Below are positions 17,078-25,883 of a stretch of 64,000 bases of DNA, one piece after another. This stretch comes from JAHECW01 sp964641415 (GTDB lineage Bacteria > Acidobacteriota > Thermoanaerobaculia > Thermoanaerobaculales > Sulfomarinibacteraceae). Below the pieces are notes generated by a model. That model did not search any database. It worked only from the letters and a program-made list of their open reading frames with translations, and had not been told where the DNA came from. The translations under genes and the position numbers were made by a program. Each line of letters starts with the position of its first letter. The first letter of the stretch is position 1. Where the stretch lies: assembly GCA_964641415.1 (NCBI GenBank), contig CAZXMW010000012.1, forward strand, positions 22,519 through 86,518, written 5' to 3'.

Positions 17078-18472
17078 TCAGCTGTGCAGCGCTCGCTTGT
17101 CGACCGCGAGGGCGGCCTCGCGCACGACCTCGGACAGGGTGGGGTGGGCGTGGCAGGTCCGCGCCAGGTCCTCGGCCGACGCCCGCATTTCCACTGCAAC
17201 GACCGCCTCCGCGATGAGCTCGGAGACCCGCGGTCCCACCATGTGGACGCCCAGGATCTCGTCGGTTTCCTTGTCGGCGAGGATCTTGACCTGGCCGACC
17301 TCGTTGCCGAGGCATTTGGCACGGCCGTTGGCCCGGAACATGAACCTCCCGGCGTTGAACTGGATCCCGGCGTCCTTGAGCTCGGCTTCGGTCCGGCCGA
17401 CCATGGCGAGCTCGGGGTCGGTGTAGACCACGTTGGGAATGGCATCGTAGTTGACGTGGTCGGGCAGGCCGCCGAGCCGCTCGGCGACCGCGACGCCCTC
17501 GTCCTCGGCCTTGTGGGCGAGCATCGGACCGCGCACCAGATCGCCGATCGCGTAGATCCCGTCGATGTTGGTGCGCAGGTGTTCGTCGACCTTCACCCGG
17601 CCGGCGTCGTCGAGCTCGACCCCGACGGTCTCGAGACCGGCGGTGTCGGTCACCGGCCGGCGGCCCACCGCCACCAGCACCCGGTCGCAGTCCAGGGTCT
17701 CGGCCTCGCCCGACTCGGGTTCGAGGGTCAGCTTGACCTTGGTCTTGAGCACCTCGGCGCCGGTGACCTTGGTCGTGAGCCGGATGTCGAGGCCCTGGTC
17801 GGACAGCGCACGCTCGAGCGCCTTGGCCATGGCCTTGTCGGCGAACGGCGCGATCTTCGGCAGCATCTCGACGACGGTGACCTCGGCGCCAAGCCGGCGC
17901 CAGACGCTGCCGAGCTCGAGGCCGACCGCCCCGCCGCCGATGACCGCGAGGCGCTTGGGCACCGTGTCGAAGGCGAGCGCCTCGGTGGACGACACCACCC
18001 GGTCGCCGTCGAAGGGCAGAAACGGCAGCTCGATGGGCTTCGAGCCCATGGCGAGACAGATGTTCTTCGCGCCGAGCTCGCTGGTCTCGTCGCCGTGCAC
18101 CACGACCTTGTTCTCGCCGTCGAACTCGCCCCGGCCGATGACAACATCGATCTTGTTCTTCTTCATGAGCATGGCGACGCCGTCGGTGAGCTCGCCGACG
18201 ATGCGGTTCTTGCGCTCCATCATGGTCGGCAGGTCGAGGTCCACCCCGCCGACCCTGACGCCGTGCTCGGCAACGTGGGCCGAGGTCGCCTCGAAGACCT
18301 CGGACGACTCGAGGAGCGCCTTCGACGGGATGCAGCCGACGTTGAGGCAGGTGCCGCCGAGAGTGGCGAACTGCTCGACGATGGCGACCTCGAGGCCGAG
18401 CTGGGCGGCGCGAATCGCGCACACATAGCCGCCGGGGCCGGAGCCGATGACGACCAGGTCGTAGCTTTTCAT
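17078..18472 (-). CDS. lpdA: Dihydrolipoyl dehydrogenase (E3)
   Basis: A 464-residue FAD disulfide oxidoreductase that reoxidises dihydrolipoamide of 2-oxo acid dehydrogenases. It has the FAD motif VIGSGPGGYV, redox-active cysteines in GGTCLNVGCIPSK, NAD motif VIGGGAVGLELG, a second FAD-binding ATG-like segment (YAIGDLVRGPMLAHKAEDEG) and the catalytic His-Glu pair near HAHPTLSE. ATG 18472 (MKSYDLVVIG) gives a normal N-terminus. It follows sucB after two bases, so it is the E3 of this complex, though it may also serve pyruvate dehydrogenase. Confidence 0.95.
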   Translation of the reverse strand: MKSYDLVVIGSGPGGYVCAIRAAQLGLEVAIVEQFATLGGTCLNVGCIPSKALLESSEVFEATSAHVAEHGVRVGGVDLDLPTMMERKNRIVGELTDGVAMLMKKNKIDVVIGRGEFDGENKVVVHGDETSELGAKNICLAMGSKPIELPFLPFDGDRVVSSTEALAFDTVPKRLAVIGGGAVGLELGSVWRRLGAEVTVVEMLPKIAPFADKAMAKALERALSDQGLDIRLTTKVTGAEVLKTKVKLTLEPESGEAETLDCDRVLVAVGRRPVTDTAGLETVGVELDDAGRVKVDEHLRTNIDGIYAIGDLVRGPMLAHKAEDEGVAVAERLGGLPDHVNYDAIPNVVYTDPELAMVGRTEAELKDAGIQFNAGRFMFRANGRAKCLGNEVGQVKILADKETDEILGVHMVGPRVSELIAEAVVAVEMRASAEDLARTCHAHPTLSEVVREAALAVDKRALHS

Positions 18473-18474
18473 GG

Positions 18475-19812
18475 TCAGATCTCCAGCAGCATGCGTTCCG
18501 GGTCCTCGATGCACTCGACGATCCGTTTGAGGAAGGTGACCGCCTCGCGGCCGTCGATGATCCGGTGGTCGTAGGACAGGGCGAGGTACATCATGGGCCG
18601 GATCACGATCTCGTCGTCGACCACCACCGGACGTTTGGTGATCGAATGCATGCCGAGGATCGCACTGCCCGGCGGGTTGAGGACCGGCGTCGACATCATG
18701 GAGCCGAAGACGCCGCCGTTCGAGATCGTGAACACCGCGCCGGTCAGGTCGTCGAGCTCGAGGGTCCGGTCGCGCGCCTTGCCGGCGAGCTCGGCGATCG
18801 AGGTCTCGATGCCCGCCGGGGACAGCCGGTCGGCGTCGCGGACCACCGGCACCACGAGCCCGCGCTCGCTGCTCACCGCGATGCCGATGTCGTAGAAGTG
18901 GTTGCTCACCACGTCGTCGCCGTCGATGAAGGCGTTGACCCCGGGCACCGTTTTCAGCGCGTCGACCGCGGCCTTGACGAAAAAAGACATGAAACCGAGG
19001 CCGACACCGTGAGTGTCCTTGAAGGTCTCCTTGTGCCGCGAACGCAGCGCCATCACCCGGCTCATGTCGACCTCGTTGAAGGTCGTGAGGATGGCGGCGG
19101 TCTGCTGAACCTCGACGAGGCGTTCGGCGAGCCGGCGCCGCAGCCGCGACATCGGCGCTCGGGTCTGGCGTTGGCCGAACTCGCCGACCGTGGTCGGGCC
19201 GGACGACGCCGATGGCGCCGATCGCGGAGCGCCCGACACCTTCGGCGGCTCGGGCGTCGGCGCCGGCGGCTCGGCGGGCGTGACCTGGTCGAGCTCCGGG
19301 TCGCCGCTCGGCGCCTTTCCCGACTGCTCGGCCTTGTCGATGTGGGCCAGAACGTCGGCCTTGAGAATGCGGCCGTCTCTGCCGGTGCCCTCGATGGTCG
19401 AAGGGTCGAGCTCGTGCTCGGAGACCAGCCGCCGAACCGCCGGCGAAAGCCCCGACAGGTCGAAGGTCGATCGGGGCCGCTCCTGCTCGGTTTTCACCTC
19501 CGCATCGGGCGCCGGTTCGGCATTGCCGTCGGCATCGGCATCGGCATCGGGCGCCTTCGCCGCCGGGTCGCCGGCGGCATCAGGGTCGATGCGGGCGACC
19601 ACCTGGCCGACCCGGACGTCCTCGCCCTCGGCGACCAGGATCTCGAGCCTGCCGCCGACCTCGGCGGTGACGTTCATGGTGATCTTGTCGGTCTCGAGGA
19701 CCAACAGCGGTGTTTCGGGCTCCACGTCCGCGCCGTCGGGCTGCGACCACTCGGCGAGGAAACCCTCACTGATGGACTCTCCGATCTCCGGAATCGTAAC
19801 GTCGACCGCCAT
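18475..19812 (-). CDS. sucB: Dihydrolipoyl succinyltransferase (E2 of 2-oxoglutarate dehydrogenase)
   Basis: A 445-residue E2. An N-terminal lipoyl domain has the lipoylated lysine in LVLETDKITMNV. An acidic and alanine-rich linker follows (PDADADADG, from a gcatcg repeat), then an E3-binding domain (LSPAVRRLVSEHELDPSTIEGTGRDGRILKADV), a Pro-rich linker and the catalytic domain with YDHRIIDGREAV holding the active histidine. The GRILK and DHRIIDGREAVTFL forms match succinyl rather than acetyl transferases. AAGGGA precedes ATG 19812. Middle gene of sucA-sucB-lpdA. Confidence 0.93.
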   Translation of the reverse strand: MAVDVTIPEIGESISEGFLAEWSQPDGADVEPETPLLVLETDKITMNVTAEVGGRLEILVAEGEDVRVGQVVARIDPDAAGDPAAKAPDADADADGNAEPAPDAEVKTEQERPRSTFDLSGLSPAVRRLVSEHELDPSTIEGTGRDGRILKADVLAHIDKAEQSGKAPSGDPELDQVTPAEPPAPTPEPPKVSGAPRSAPSASSGPTTVGEFGQRQTRAPMSRLRRRLAERLVEVQQTAAILTTFNEVDMSRVMALRSRHKETFKDTHGVGLGFMSFFVKAAVDALKTVPGVNAFIDGDDVVSNHFYDIGIAVSSERGLVVPVVRDADRLSPAGIETSIAELAGKARDRTLELDDLTGAVFTISNGGVFGSMMSTPVLNPPGSAILGMHSITKRPVVVDDEIVIRPMMYLALSYDHRIIDGREAVTFLKRIVECIEDPERMLLEI

Positions 19813-19865
19813 GGCACTTCCCTTCGTTGCGGACTCCCCCGATGGTTCGGTCCGCGTCGCGTAGT

Positions 19866-22595
19866 CTAGTCCACACCCAGGGTCTCGTCGACGATGGCCT
19901 GCTGTTGCTGCTTGTGGACCCGGGGCGAGCCGGTCGCCGGGCTCGCGCTCGGCGCACGCCCGATGTACCTCGGCCTTCTGCCGTCGAAAGCGTCGAGCAG
20001 TCGGGGCATCATGAACCCCCAGCCACCGCGGTTCGCGGTCTCCTCCTGGACCCAGGCGATCTCCTCGGCCTCGCGGTAGGGCCCGGTGACCTCGGCGAAG
20101 AGCGAGTGGTTGAAGGGGTAGAACTGCTCGACGCGAACAATCGCGACGTCGTCGACCTCGGCTTCCTCGCGACCGGCGATCAGGTCGTAGAAGATCTTGC
20201 CGCTGCACAGGACGAGCCGGCGCACTTTCTTCGGCGGTGTCGGGTCGTCGAGAAACTCGCGGAAGCGGCCGCCGGTGAGGTCGGCAACGGGTGAGACGCA
20301 CAAGCGGTGCCTGAGCAGCGATTTGGGCGACATGATGATGAGCGGCCGACGCAGGTTGCGCTCGAGCTGGCGGCGCAGGACATGGAAGTACTGCGCCGGC
20401 GTGGTCAGGTTGCAGACCTGGATGTTGTCCTCGGCGCACAGGCTGAGGTAGCGCTCGAGGTAGGCGCTCGAGTGCTCGGGGCCCTGGCCCTCGTAGCCGT
20501 GCGGCAGCAGCATGACGATGCCGCTGCCCCGCTGCCACTTGTCCAGCGCCGGTGCGATGAACTGGTCGATGATGACCTGGGCCCCGTTGGCGAAGTCGCC
20601 GAACTGGGCCTCCCAGACGACGAGCATGTTGGGTTCGACCAGGGAGTAGCCGTAGTCGAAGCCGAGGACCGCGGCCTCCGACAGCATGGAGTTGTAGGCG
20701 CAGAACCGCGCCTGGTCGTCGCTGATGTGGTTGAGCGGGACGTGCTTGTTTTGGGTTCGCGTGTCGAACCATGCCGCATGCCGCTGGGAGAAGGTTCCCC
20801 GGACGCTGTCCTGGCCGGACAGCCGGACCGGCACCTTGTCGACGAGCAGGGTCCCGAAGGCGAGGAGCTCGGCAAGCGGCCAGTCGACGTCGCCGCCGCC
20901 GGCAACGGCGTCGCGCAGCGACGACAGCCGACGAGCGACCTTGCGATTGAGGTTGAATCCGTCGGGGACGGTGGTCAGCGCCGCCGTGACGGCTTTCAGG
21001 GTGTCGTGGCCGACCGCGGTGTCGGCGGGCGAAAAGGTGTAGGGGTGGTTGAGGCCGGTCCACAGCTCCTGGAATGCGTGCTCGTCGTCGGGAAGCGGGC
21101 AGCTCTCCTGGGATTCTCGGTGCTTGTCGACCAGCATGGCCTGGAGCTCATCGCGGAAGTGCGCGCTCTCTTCGAGGGTGATGGCATGCTCGGCTTCGAG
21201 CTGGAGCTGATAGAGCTCTCGAACCGAGGGGCGGTTGGCGATCTTCTGATACATCACCGGCTGTGTGAAGGCCGGCTCGTCGCCCTCGTTGTGACCGTGG
21301 CGCCGGTAGCCGACGATGTCGACGACGACGTCCCGGTGAAAGGTCTGACGGAAGCGGACCGCGAGCTCGACCGTCCACACCACCGCCTCGGGATCGTCAC
21401 CGTTGACGTGGAAGATCGGGGCCTCGACGAGCTTGGCGATGTCGGTCGAGTAGCGGGACGACCGGGCGTCGGCCGCTGTGGTGGTGAATCCGATCTGGTT
21501 GTTGATCACCAGATGCACCGTGCCGCCGGTCCGGTAGCCCGGCAGCTGCGACAGGTTGAGCGTCTCGGCCACCAGGCCCTGGCCGGCGAAGGCGGCATCG
21601 CCGTGGAGCAACAGCGGCATGACCTTGGTCCGCCGCTCGGTGTCGTCTCGTCGGCGCTGTTTGGCGCGGGCGCGGCCCTCGACCACCGGGTTGACCGCCT
21701 CGAGATGGCTCGGGTTGGCGGTCAAGCTGATGTGGATCGTCTTGCCCGACGTGACCGAGTAGTCGGACGAGTAGCCCCGATGGTACTTGACGTCGCCGTC
21801 GTTGTCGTCGGTGGTCCGGAGATTGTCCTCGAACTCGTGAAATACCATGTCGAGGGGTTTGTCGAGGAGGTTCACCAGGACGTTGAGCCGGCCCCGGTGG
21901 GCCATCCCCATGACGATCTCCTCGGCATCGGTGTCCGACGCCGCGTCGAGCAGCTCGTGGAGCGCGGGAATCACGGACTCGACGCCCTCGAGCGAGAACC
22001 GCTTCTGACCCTGATAGCGGGTGTTGAGGAACGACTCGAAGACCTCGGCGTTCATCAGCCAGCCGAGAACCCGCCGTTTCTTCTCGTTCGGCACCTCCGG
22101 TTTGTTGAGCACCGGCTCCATCCGGTCCTGGAGCCAGCGCCGGACCTCACGATCCTGTATGTGGATGTACTCGACCCCGATCTTGCGGCAGTAGCACTTG
22201 CGCAGAAGATCGACGAGCTCCCGCAGGGTGATCCGCTGGGGTCCACCGAGGTGGCCGGTGTCGTAGACCCGATCGAGGTGCTCGTCGGACAGGCCGTGGG
22301 TGGCGAGATCGAAGATCGGGTCGTCCCGGTCGCCCTCTTCGAGCGGGTCGACGTCGGCGATGAAATGACCGACGTTGCGATAGGCGAAGATCAGGCTCGC
22401 GACCTTGCTCTGGTCGGCGGCGGCCTCGGACGACGGAGTCGGCGAACGCGACCCGAGGTCGAAGCCTGAGAAGAAGTGGCGCCACTGCTTGGGCAACGAC
22501 AACGGGTCGTCGAGCCACCGGTCGTACATCTCGTCAACGTAATCCTGGCTGGCGAGAAGACTGTCGGATGGGTTGTCGGACGGTGAGTGTGCCAC
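19866..22595 (-). CDS. sucA: 2-oxoglutarate dehydrogenase E1 component
   Basis: A 909-residue thiamine-diphosphate enzyme that decarboxylates 2-oxoglutarate and loads E2. It begins with the E2-binding segment (SLLASQDYVDEMYDRWLDDP), then HRGRLNVLVN, the ThDP motif region HGDAAFAGQGLVAET...NNQIGFTT, and the C-terminal transketolase half with QFGDFANGAQVIIDQF and LPHGYEGQGPEHSS. GTG 22595 is chosen because AAGGAG lies nine bases upstream and the frame before it is not homologous; an ATG at 22874 is less likely. It is first in the operon. Confidence 0.93.
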   Translation of the reverse strand: MAHSPSDNPSDSLLASQDYVDEMYDRWLDDPLSLPKQWRHFFSGFDLGSRSPTPSSEAAADQSKVASLIFAYRNVGHFIADVDPLEEGDRDDPIFDLATHGLSDEHLDRVYDTGHLGGPQRITLRELVDLLRKCYCRKIGVEYIHIQDREVRRWLQDRMEPVLNKPEVPNEKKRRVLGWLMNAEVFESFLNTRYQGQKRFSLEGVESVIPALHELLDAASDTDAEEIVMGMAHRGRLNVLVNLLDKPLDMVFHEFEDNLRTTDDNDGDVKYHRGYSSDYSVTSGKTIHISLTANPSHLEAVNPVVEGRARAKQRRRDDTERRTKVMPLLLHGDAAFAGQGLVAETLNLSQLPGYRTGGTVHLVINNQIGFTTTAADARSSRYSTDIAKLVEAPIFHVNGDDPEAVVWTVELAVRFRQTFHRDVVVDIVGYRRHGHNEGDEPAFTQPVMYQKIANRPSVRELYQLQLEAEHAITLEESAHFRDELQAMLVDKHRESQESCPLPDDEHAFQELWTGLNHPYTFSPADTAVGHDTLKAVTAALTTVPDGFNLNRKVARRLSSLRDAVAGGGDVDWPLAELLAFGTLLVDKVPVRLSGQDSVRGTFSQRHAAWFDTRTQNKHVPLNHISDDQARFCAYNSMLSEAAVLGFDYGYSLVEPNMLVVWEAQFGDFANGAQVIIDQFIAPALDKWQRGSGIVMLLPHGYEGQGPEHSSAYLERYLSLCAEDNIQVCNLTTPAQYFHVLRRQLERNLRRPLIIMSPKSLLRHRLCVSPVADLTGGRFREFLDDPTPPKKVRRLVLCSGKIFYDLIAGREEAEVDDVAIVRVEQFYPFNHSLFAEVTGPYREAEEIAWVQEETANRGGWGFMMPRLLDAFDGRRPRYIGRAPSASPATGSPRVHKQQQQAIVDETLGVD

Positions 22596-23010
22596 CCTGA
22601 AACGCTCCTTGTCGGCCACGCGCTCGCTCGCCGTCAACAGCGGAGATCGCCGAATTATGCCATTTCCGGGCCCGGAGCGGGCAAAAGAACCGCCGCCGTA
22701 GAGCGGTCCGTCCGAAGCTCCCGACTCACGTCGCCCTGACATGGCCGCGGGAGGTCCGGATGCGACGAACGTCGATCGTGGTGTGGACAATCGTCGGCGC
22801 TGCGGCCGCGGCGCTCTCGCCACCGAGCCCGAATGGAGTGCACGAGAAGCGGACGGGTCGGTCGCAGGGATCAACCGCGAGACCCGGCGCTCGGGCGGTT
22901 CCCGTGCGGACCCGGTTCGTGTTCACAGCGTCCCGAACTCCAGCGCCAGGCCGACGCCGCAACGTTTTGCGTCCTCGCGATTTCATCGCGCGTCACGGTG
23001 TCGTCTGGTC
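22596..23010. other. 415-base region upstream of sucA
   Basis: Lies between ssnA and sucA, both on the minus strand. It should hold the sucA promoter, but no confident -10/-35 pair stands out. It includes a weak GCGAAGACGC-like fragment (ggatcaaccgcgagacc, about 22867) and the plus-strand signal-peptide-like start listed separately. Confidence 0.5.
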
Positions 23011-23017
23011 TCAGTGA
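22760..23017 (+). pseudogene. Orphan signal-peptide start, possible gene remnant
   Basis: An ATG four bases after gggaggt encodes MRRTSIVVWTIVGAAAAALS, a good signal-peptide shape. After about 30 residues the frame becomes Arg/Pro/Ser-rich sequence without protein character and runs into a repeat-like ggatcaaccgcgag. It could be the 5' end of a deleted exported-protein gene, or chance in GC-rich DNA. It reaches the last bases of ssnA on the other strand. Confidence 0.25.
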
Positions 23018-24393
23018 CGCTCGATCCACTTCGGAACGCTCGGGGCGATCTCGCGAAAGCGCCGCCACAGCTCGGGCGCGCGGTCGCGAGCCTCGGCTGT
23101 CAGCGCCGCCGAATCGAGGGTGGTCAGGCGGTGGTCCGAGAGCAGCACGCGGCCGCGGGCGACGGTGTGCCGGACCGGCGTCACCGCGCAGCCGTACACC
23201 AGGTGGGCGAACAGGTTGTCCGCCGTCAGCTCGGTCGGCGGCGCGGTGTCGAGGACGCACAGGTCGGCCGGGGCCCCGGGTTCGAGGCTGCCGAGCCGGG
23301 GCCGGTCGAGAAAACGCCCGGCGATCTCGGCATTGACCGCGAGCAGGTCGGGCACCACCGCGAACCCGGCCCGGGGGTCGCGTCGGCCGGCGCGGACGCC
23401 GAGGAACGCGGCCCGGAGCGAGCCGAGCATGGCCGGTGACATCCCGTCGGTGCCGAGACCGATCCGGCAGCCGTCGGCCGCCGCGGCGTCGAGATCGAGC
23501 CGGCCGACGCCGTTGTTGGCGTTGGACTCCGGGTTGTGGACGATGACCGCTCCTCGTTCGGTGAGCCGTTGCCGGTCGCCTCGATCGAGGTGGATGCAGT
23601 GCACGGCCAGAGTCCGATCGCCGAGCAGACCGTGGTGATCGAGGCGCTCGACCGGACCGGCGCCGAAGGCCGAGCGCGACACCTCGACGTCGATGGGATC
23701 TTCGGCGACGTGGACGTGGCAGCCGAACTCGGGGCGCCAGTTGCGGGCGATTGCCTTGAAGGTCTCGTCAGCCACGGTGAAGCTGGCGTGCAGCCCGAGC
23801 ATGCCGCGGACGCTGGGGTGGTCGGCTCGGGCGTCACAGAAGTCGAAGGTCTCCTCGACCCCGGCCCGCGCGCCGTCGTGGCCGTTGCGGTCGCTGACCT
23901 CGTAGCACAGCACGGCGGACAGACCCGCGCGCTCGATGGCGCCGGCGATGGTCTCGAGGCTGCCCGGGATCGACGACGGCGATGCGTGGTGGTCGAAGAC
24001 GGTGGTGCCACCCCACCTGATGCAGTCCGCGGCCGCGAGTTCGGCCGACAGCCGGACGGTGTCGTCATCGAGAGCGCGGTCGAGGCGCCACCACAGCCCG
24101 GACAGAATCGAGCCGAAGTCGGCGAGCTCCCGACCGGGATCGAGACCGCGGCCGAGGGACGAGTAGAAGTGGTGGTGGAGGTTGACCAGCCCGGGCAGGA
24201 TGAGACCACCCCGGGCATCGAGCCGCGAGGCTCCCGGGTGGCGACCCTCGAGCTCGGCCGCCGGGCCGATCTCGACGATGTCGGCGCCCGACCACGCGAC
24301 CGCTCCACCGGGCACGATTTCGGGCTCGCGGAAGGAGGTGACGACGGTGCCCGGCCCGACAATGGCGGTCGCGGAACCGGCGCCGACGGTCAC
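23011..24393 (-). CDS. ssnA: SsnA-like metal-dependent aminohydrolase
   Basis: A 460-residue amidohydrolase of the guanine/chlorohydrolase branch. The metal ligands are in LPGLVNLHHHFYSS, HVHVAED, HCIHLD and GTDGMSP. The typical SsnA-type N-terminal beta domain precedes the first metal site. In E. coli ssnA lies with ygfK and hydantoinase genes in the locus for selenium-dependent purine metabolism, the same company as here. GTG 24393 overlaps the upstream stop (GTGA). The substrate is not experimentally settled; deamination of a purine or related ring is the likely reaction class. Confidence 0.8.
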   Translation of the reverse strand: MTVGAGSATAIVGPGTVVTSFREPEIVPGGAVAWSGADIVEIGPAAELEGRHPGASRLDARGGLILPGLVNLHHHFYSSLGRGLDPGRELADFGSILSGLWWRLDRALDDDTVRLSAELAAADCIRWGGTTVFDHHASPSSIPGSLETIAGAIERAGLSAVLCYEVSDRNGHDGARAGVEETFDFCDARADHPSVRGMLGLHASFTVADETFKAIARNWRPEFGCHVHVAEDPIDVEVSRSAFGAGPVERLDHHGLLGDRTLAVHCIHLDRGDRQRLTERGAVIVHNPESNANNGVGRLDLDAAAADGCRIGLGTDGMSPAMLGSLRAAFLGVRAGRRDPRAGFAVVPDLLAVNAEIAGRFLDRPRLGSLEPGAPADLCVLDTAPPTELTADNLFAHLVYGCAVTPVRHTVARGRVLLSDHRLTTLDSAALTAEARDRAPELWRRFREIAPSVPKWIERH

Positions 24394-25784
24394 GGCTCGC
24401 CCCGGCGAACCCAGCGTCCGGTGCCCGCGGCGGCGAACAGCTCGCGGCCGTCCGGGGTCCGTTCGTAGACCGGCACGCCCCGAACGTAGGTTGCGCGGAC
24501 CCGGCCGGTGAACTCGACTCCGTCGAGAGGCGTGTAGCGGTTGAGGTTGTGCAGGCCGGCGCCGGTGACGGTCCATCGGACGTCGTCGTCGAAGGCGACG
24601 AAGTCGGCATCGAGGCCCTCGGCGAGGGCGCCCTTGCGGTGGTCGATCCCGAACAGTTTTGCCGGGTTGGCCGACACCAGCTCGGTCAGGCGCTCCAGAC
24701 TCAACCGTCCGGCGACCACGCCCTCGGAGTGCAGGTAGGGCAGCAGGGTCTCGACACCCGGGACGCCGCCGTAATCGGTCCATATCGAACCGGTGCTCTT
24801 CTCCTCCGGCCACTGTGCCGGCGCGTGATCGGTGGCGACGAGCTCGAGATCACCATCGGCGAGGCCGGTCCACAGGCGGTCGCGATCGTCGGCGCTCTTG
24901 ACCACCGGAGCGGTCTTGAGCAATGCGCCCTGGCGGACAAAATCCGCGGTGGTGAACTGGAGGAAGTGCGGGCAGCTCTCCGCGCTGATCCGGACCCCGG
25001 AGGCTCGGGCGCCGGCGATGAGGTCGAGGGCAGCGCCGCTGGCGACGTGGACAACGTGGGTACGACATCCCGTGTTGCGGCAGAGCTCGATGATCCGGCG
25101 CACCGCCGCGACCTCGGCCAGTGCCGGCCGCGATTCCGCGTATGCGGCGGGGCCGTCGCCACCGCGTTCGCGGATGCTGCGGGTCAGCTCGCGGATGATC
25201 GTCGCGTCCTCGGCGTGAATGCCGACCGGGATCTTGAGCTCGGCTGCCACTTCGAGAACGTCGGCGATCCGTTCGTACTCGAGATCGGTGAAGGAGTCCA
25301 TGCCCGACAGACAGTAGACCTTGATCGCGGCGACGCCTCCCTCGGCGAGCTCGGCCAACCGGTCGCGCCACCCCGGTTGAGCCACGGCGTCGCCGGTCAC
25401 CCCGCCCCAGAGCATGTAGTCGACCGACGCCTTGGCCCGGATTGCCCGCACCTTGGTTGCCAGGGCGTCGACGTCGACCACCGGCGGCAGCGAGGTGCAC
25501 GGCATGTCGACGACGCAGGTCACGCCCCCGGCTGCTGCCGCGGCGGTGCCGCTGGCGAAGTCCTCGCGGTGATGGAAGCCGGGGTCGTTGAAGTGGACGT
25601 GGCCGTCGATGGCGCCGGGCAGCACCAGGGCGCCGCGCAGGTTGACCCAGGTCTCGCCGCCTGCCGCGGTCTCTCCCACGGTCGTGACGATCTCGGCGAT
25701 CTGCCCATCCTCGACGACGATTTCCGCGGACCGGACGCCGTTGCCGCCCGCCGGAATTCTCAGGTTGACGAATCTGGTCCGCAT
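24390..25784 (-). CDS. Cyclic amidohydrolase (allantoinase/hydantoinase family)
   Basis: A 464-residue hydrolase of cyclic amides. Metal site GAIDGHVHFNDPG, a candidate carboxylated lysine in AAIKVYCLSG, further histidines in GIHAED and HVVHVASG, and the aspartate in ATDHAPA. The HVHFNDPG form and the ETxLPYLHSEGV region favour allantoinase or dihydroorotase-like enzymes over true D-hydantoinases. ATG 25784 is chosen because ggagg lies five bases upstream; ATG 25802 is also in frame. Its neighbours suggest a role in ring opening during purine breakdown. Confidence 0.78.
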   Translation of the reverse strand: MRTRFVNLRIPAGGNGVRSAEIVVEDGQIAEIVTTVGETAAGGETWVNLRGALVLPGAIDGHVHFNDPGFHHREDFASGTAAAAAGGVTCVVDMPCTSLPPVVDVDALATKVRAIRAKASVDYMLWGGVTGDAVAQPGWRDRLAELAEGGVAAIKVYCLSGMDSFTDLEYERIADVLEVAAELKIPVGIHAEDATIIRELTRSIRERGGDGPAAYAESRPALAEVAAVRRIIELCRNTGCRTHVVHVASGAALDLIAGARASGVRISAESCPHFLQFTTADFVRQGALLKTAPVVKSADDRDRLWTGLADGDLELVATDHAPAQWPEEKSTGSIWTDYGGVPGVETLLPYLHSEGVVAGRLSLERLTELVSANPAKLFGIDHRKGALAEGLDADFVAFDDDVRWTVTGAGLHNLNRYTPLDGVEFTGRVRATYVRGVPVYERTPDGRELFAAAGTGRWVRRGEP

Positions 25785-25883
25785 CGGGCCTCCGCCGGGC
25801 ATTGTATCGCCCCCGCGCCCGCGTACGGGGTGAAGCATGGTTGATCCATGCGACCCATCTGCAGAAGTTGCGGGATCGCAGTG
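25785..25883. other. Gap between ygfK and the amidohydrolase gene, with small hairpin
   Basis: About 100 bases. A hairpin gcatgg-ttgat-ccatgc lies at 25835-25851. It could be an intercistronic processing site; no promoter is obvious. Confidence 0.4.

Noticed and set aside
20307..22469. A plus-strand open frame of 720 codons opposite sucA
   Set aside because: Antisense to a clear sucA, with no recognisable motif.
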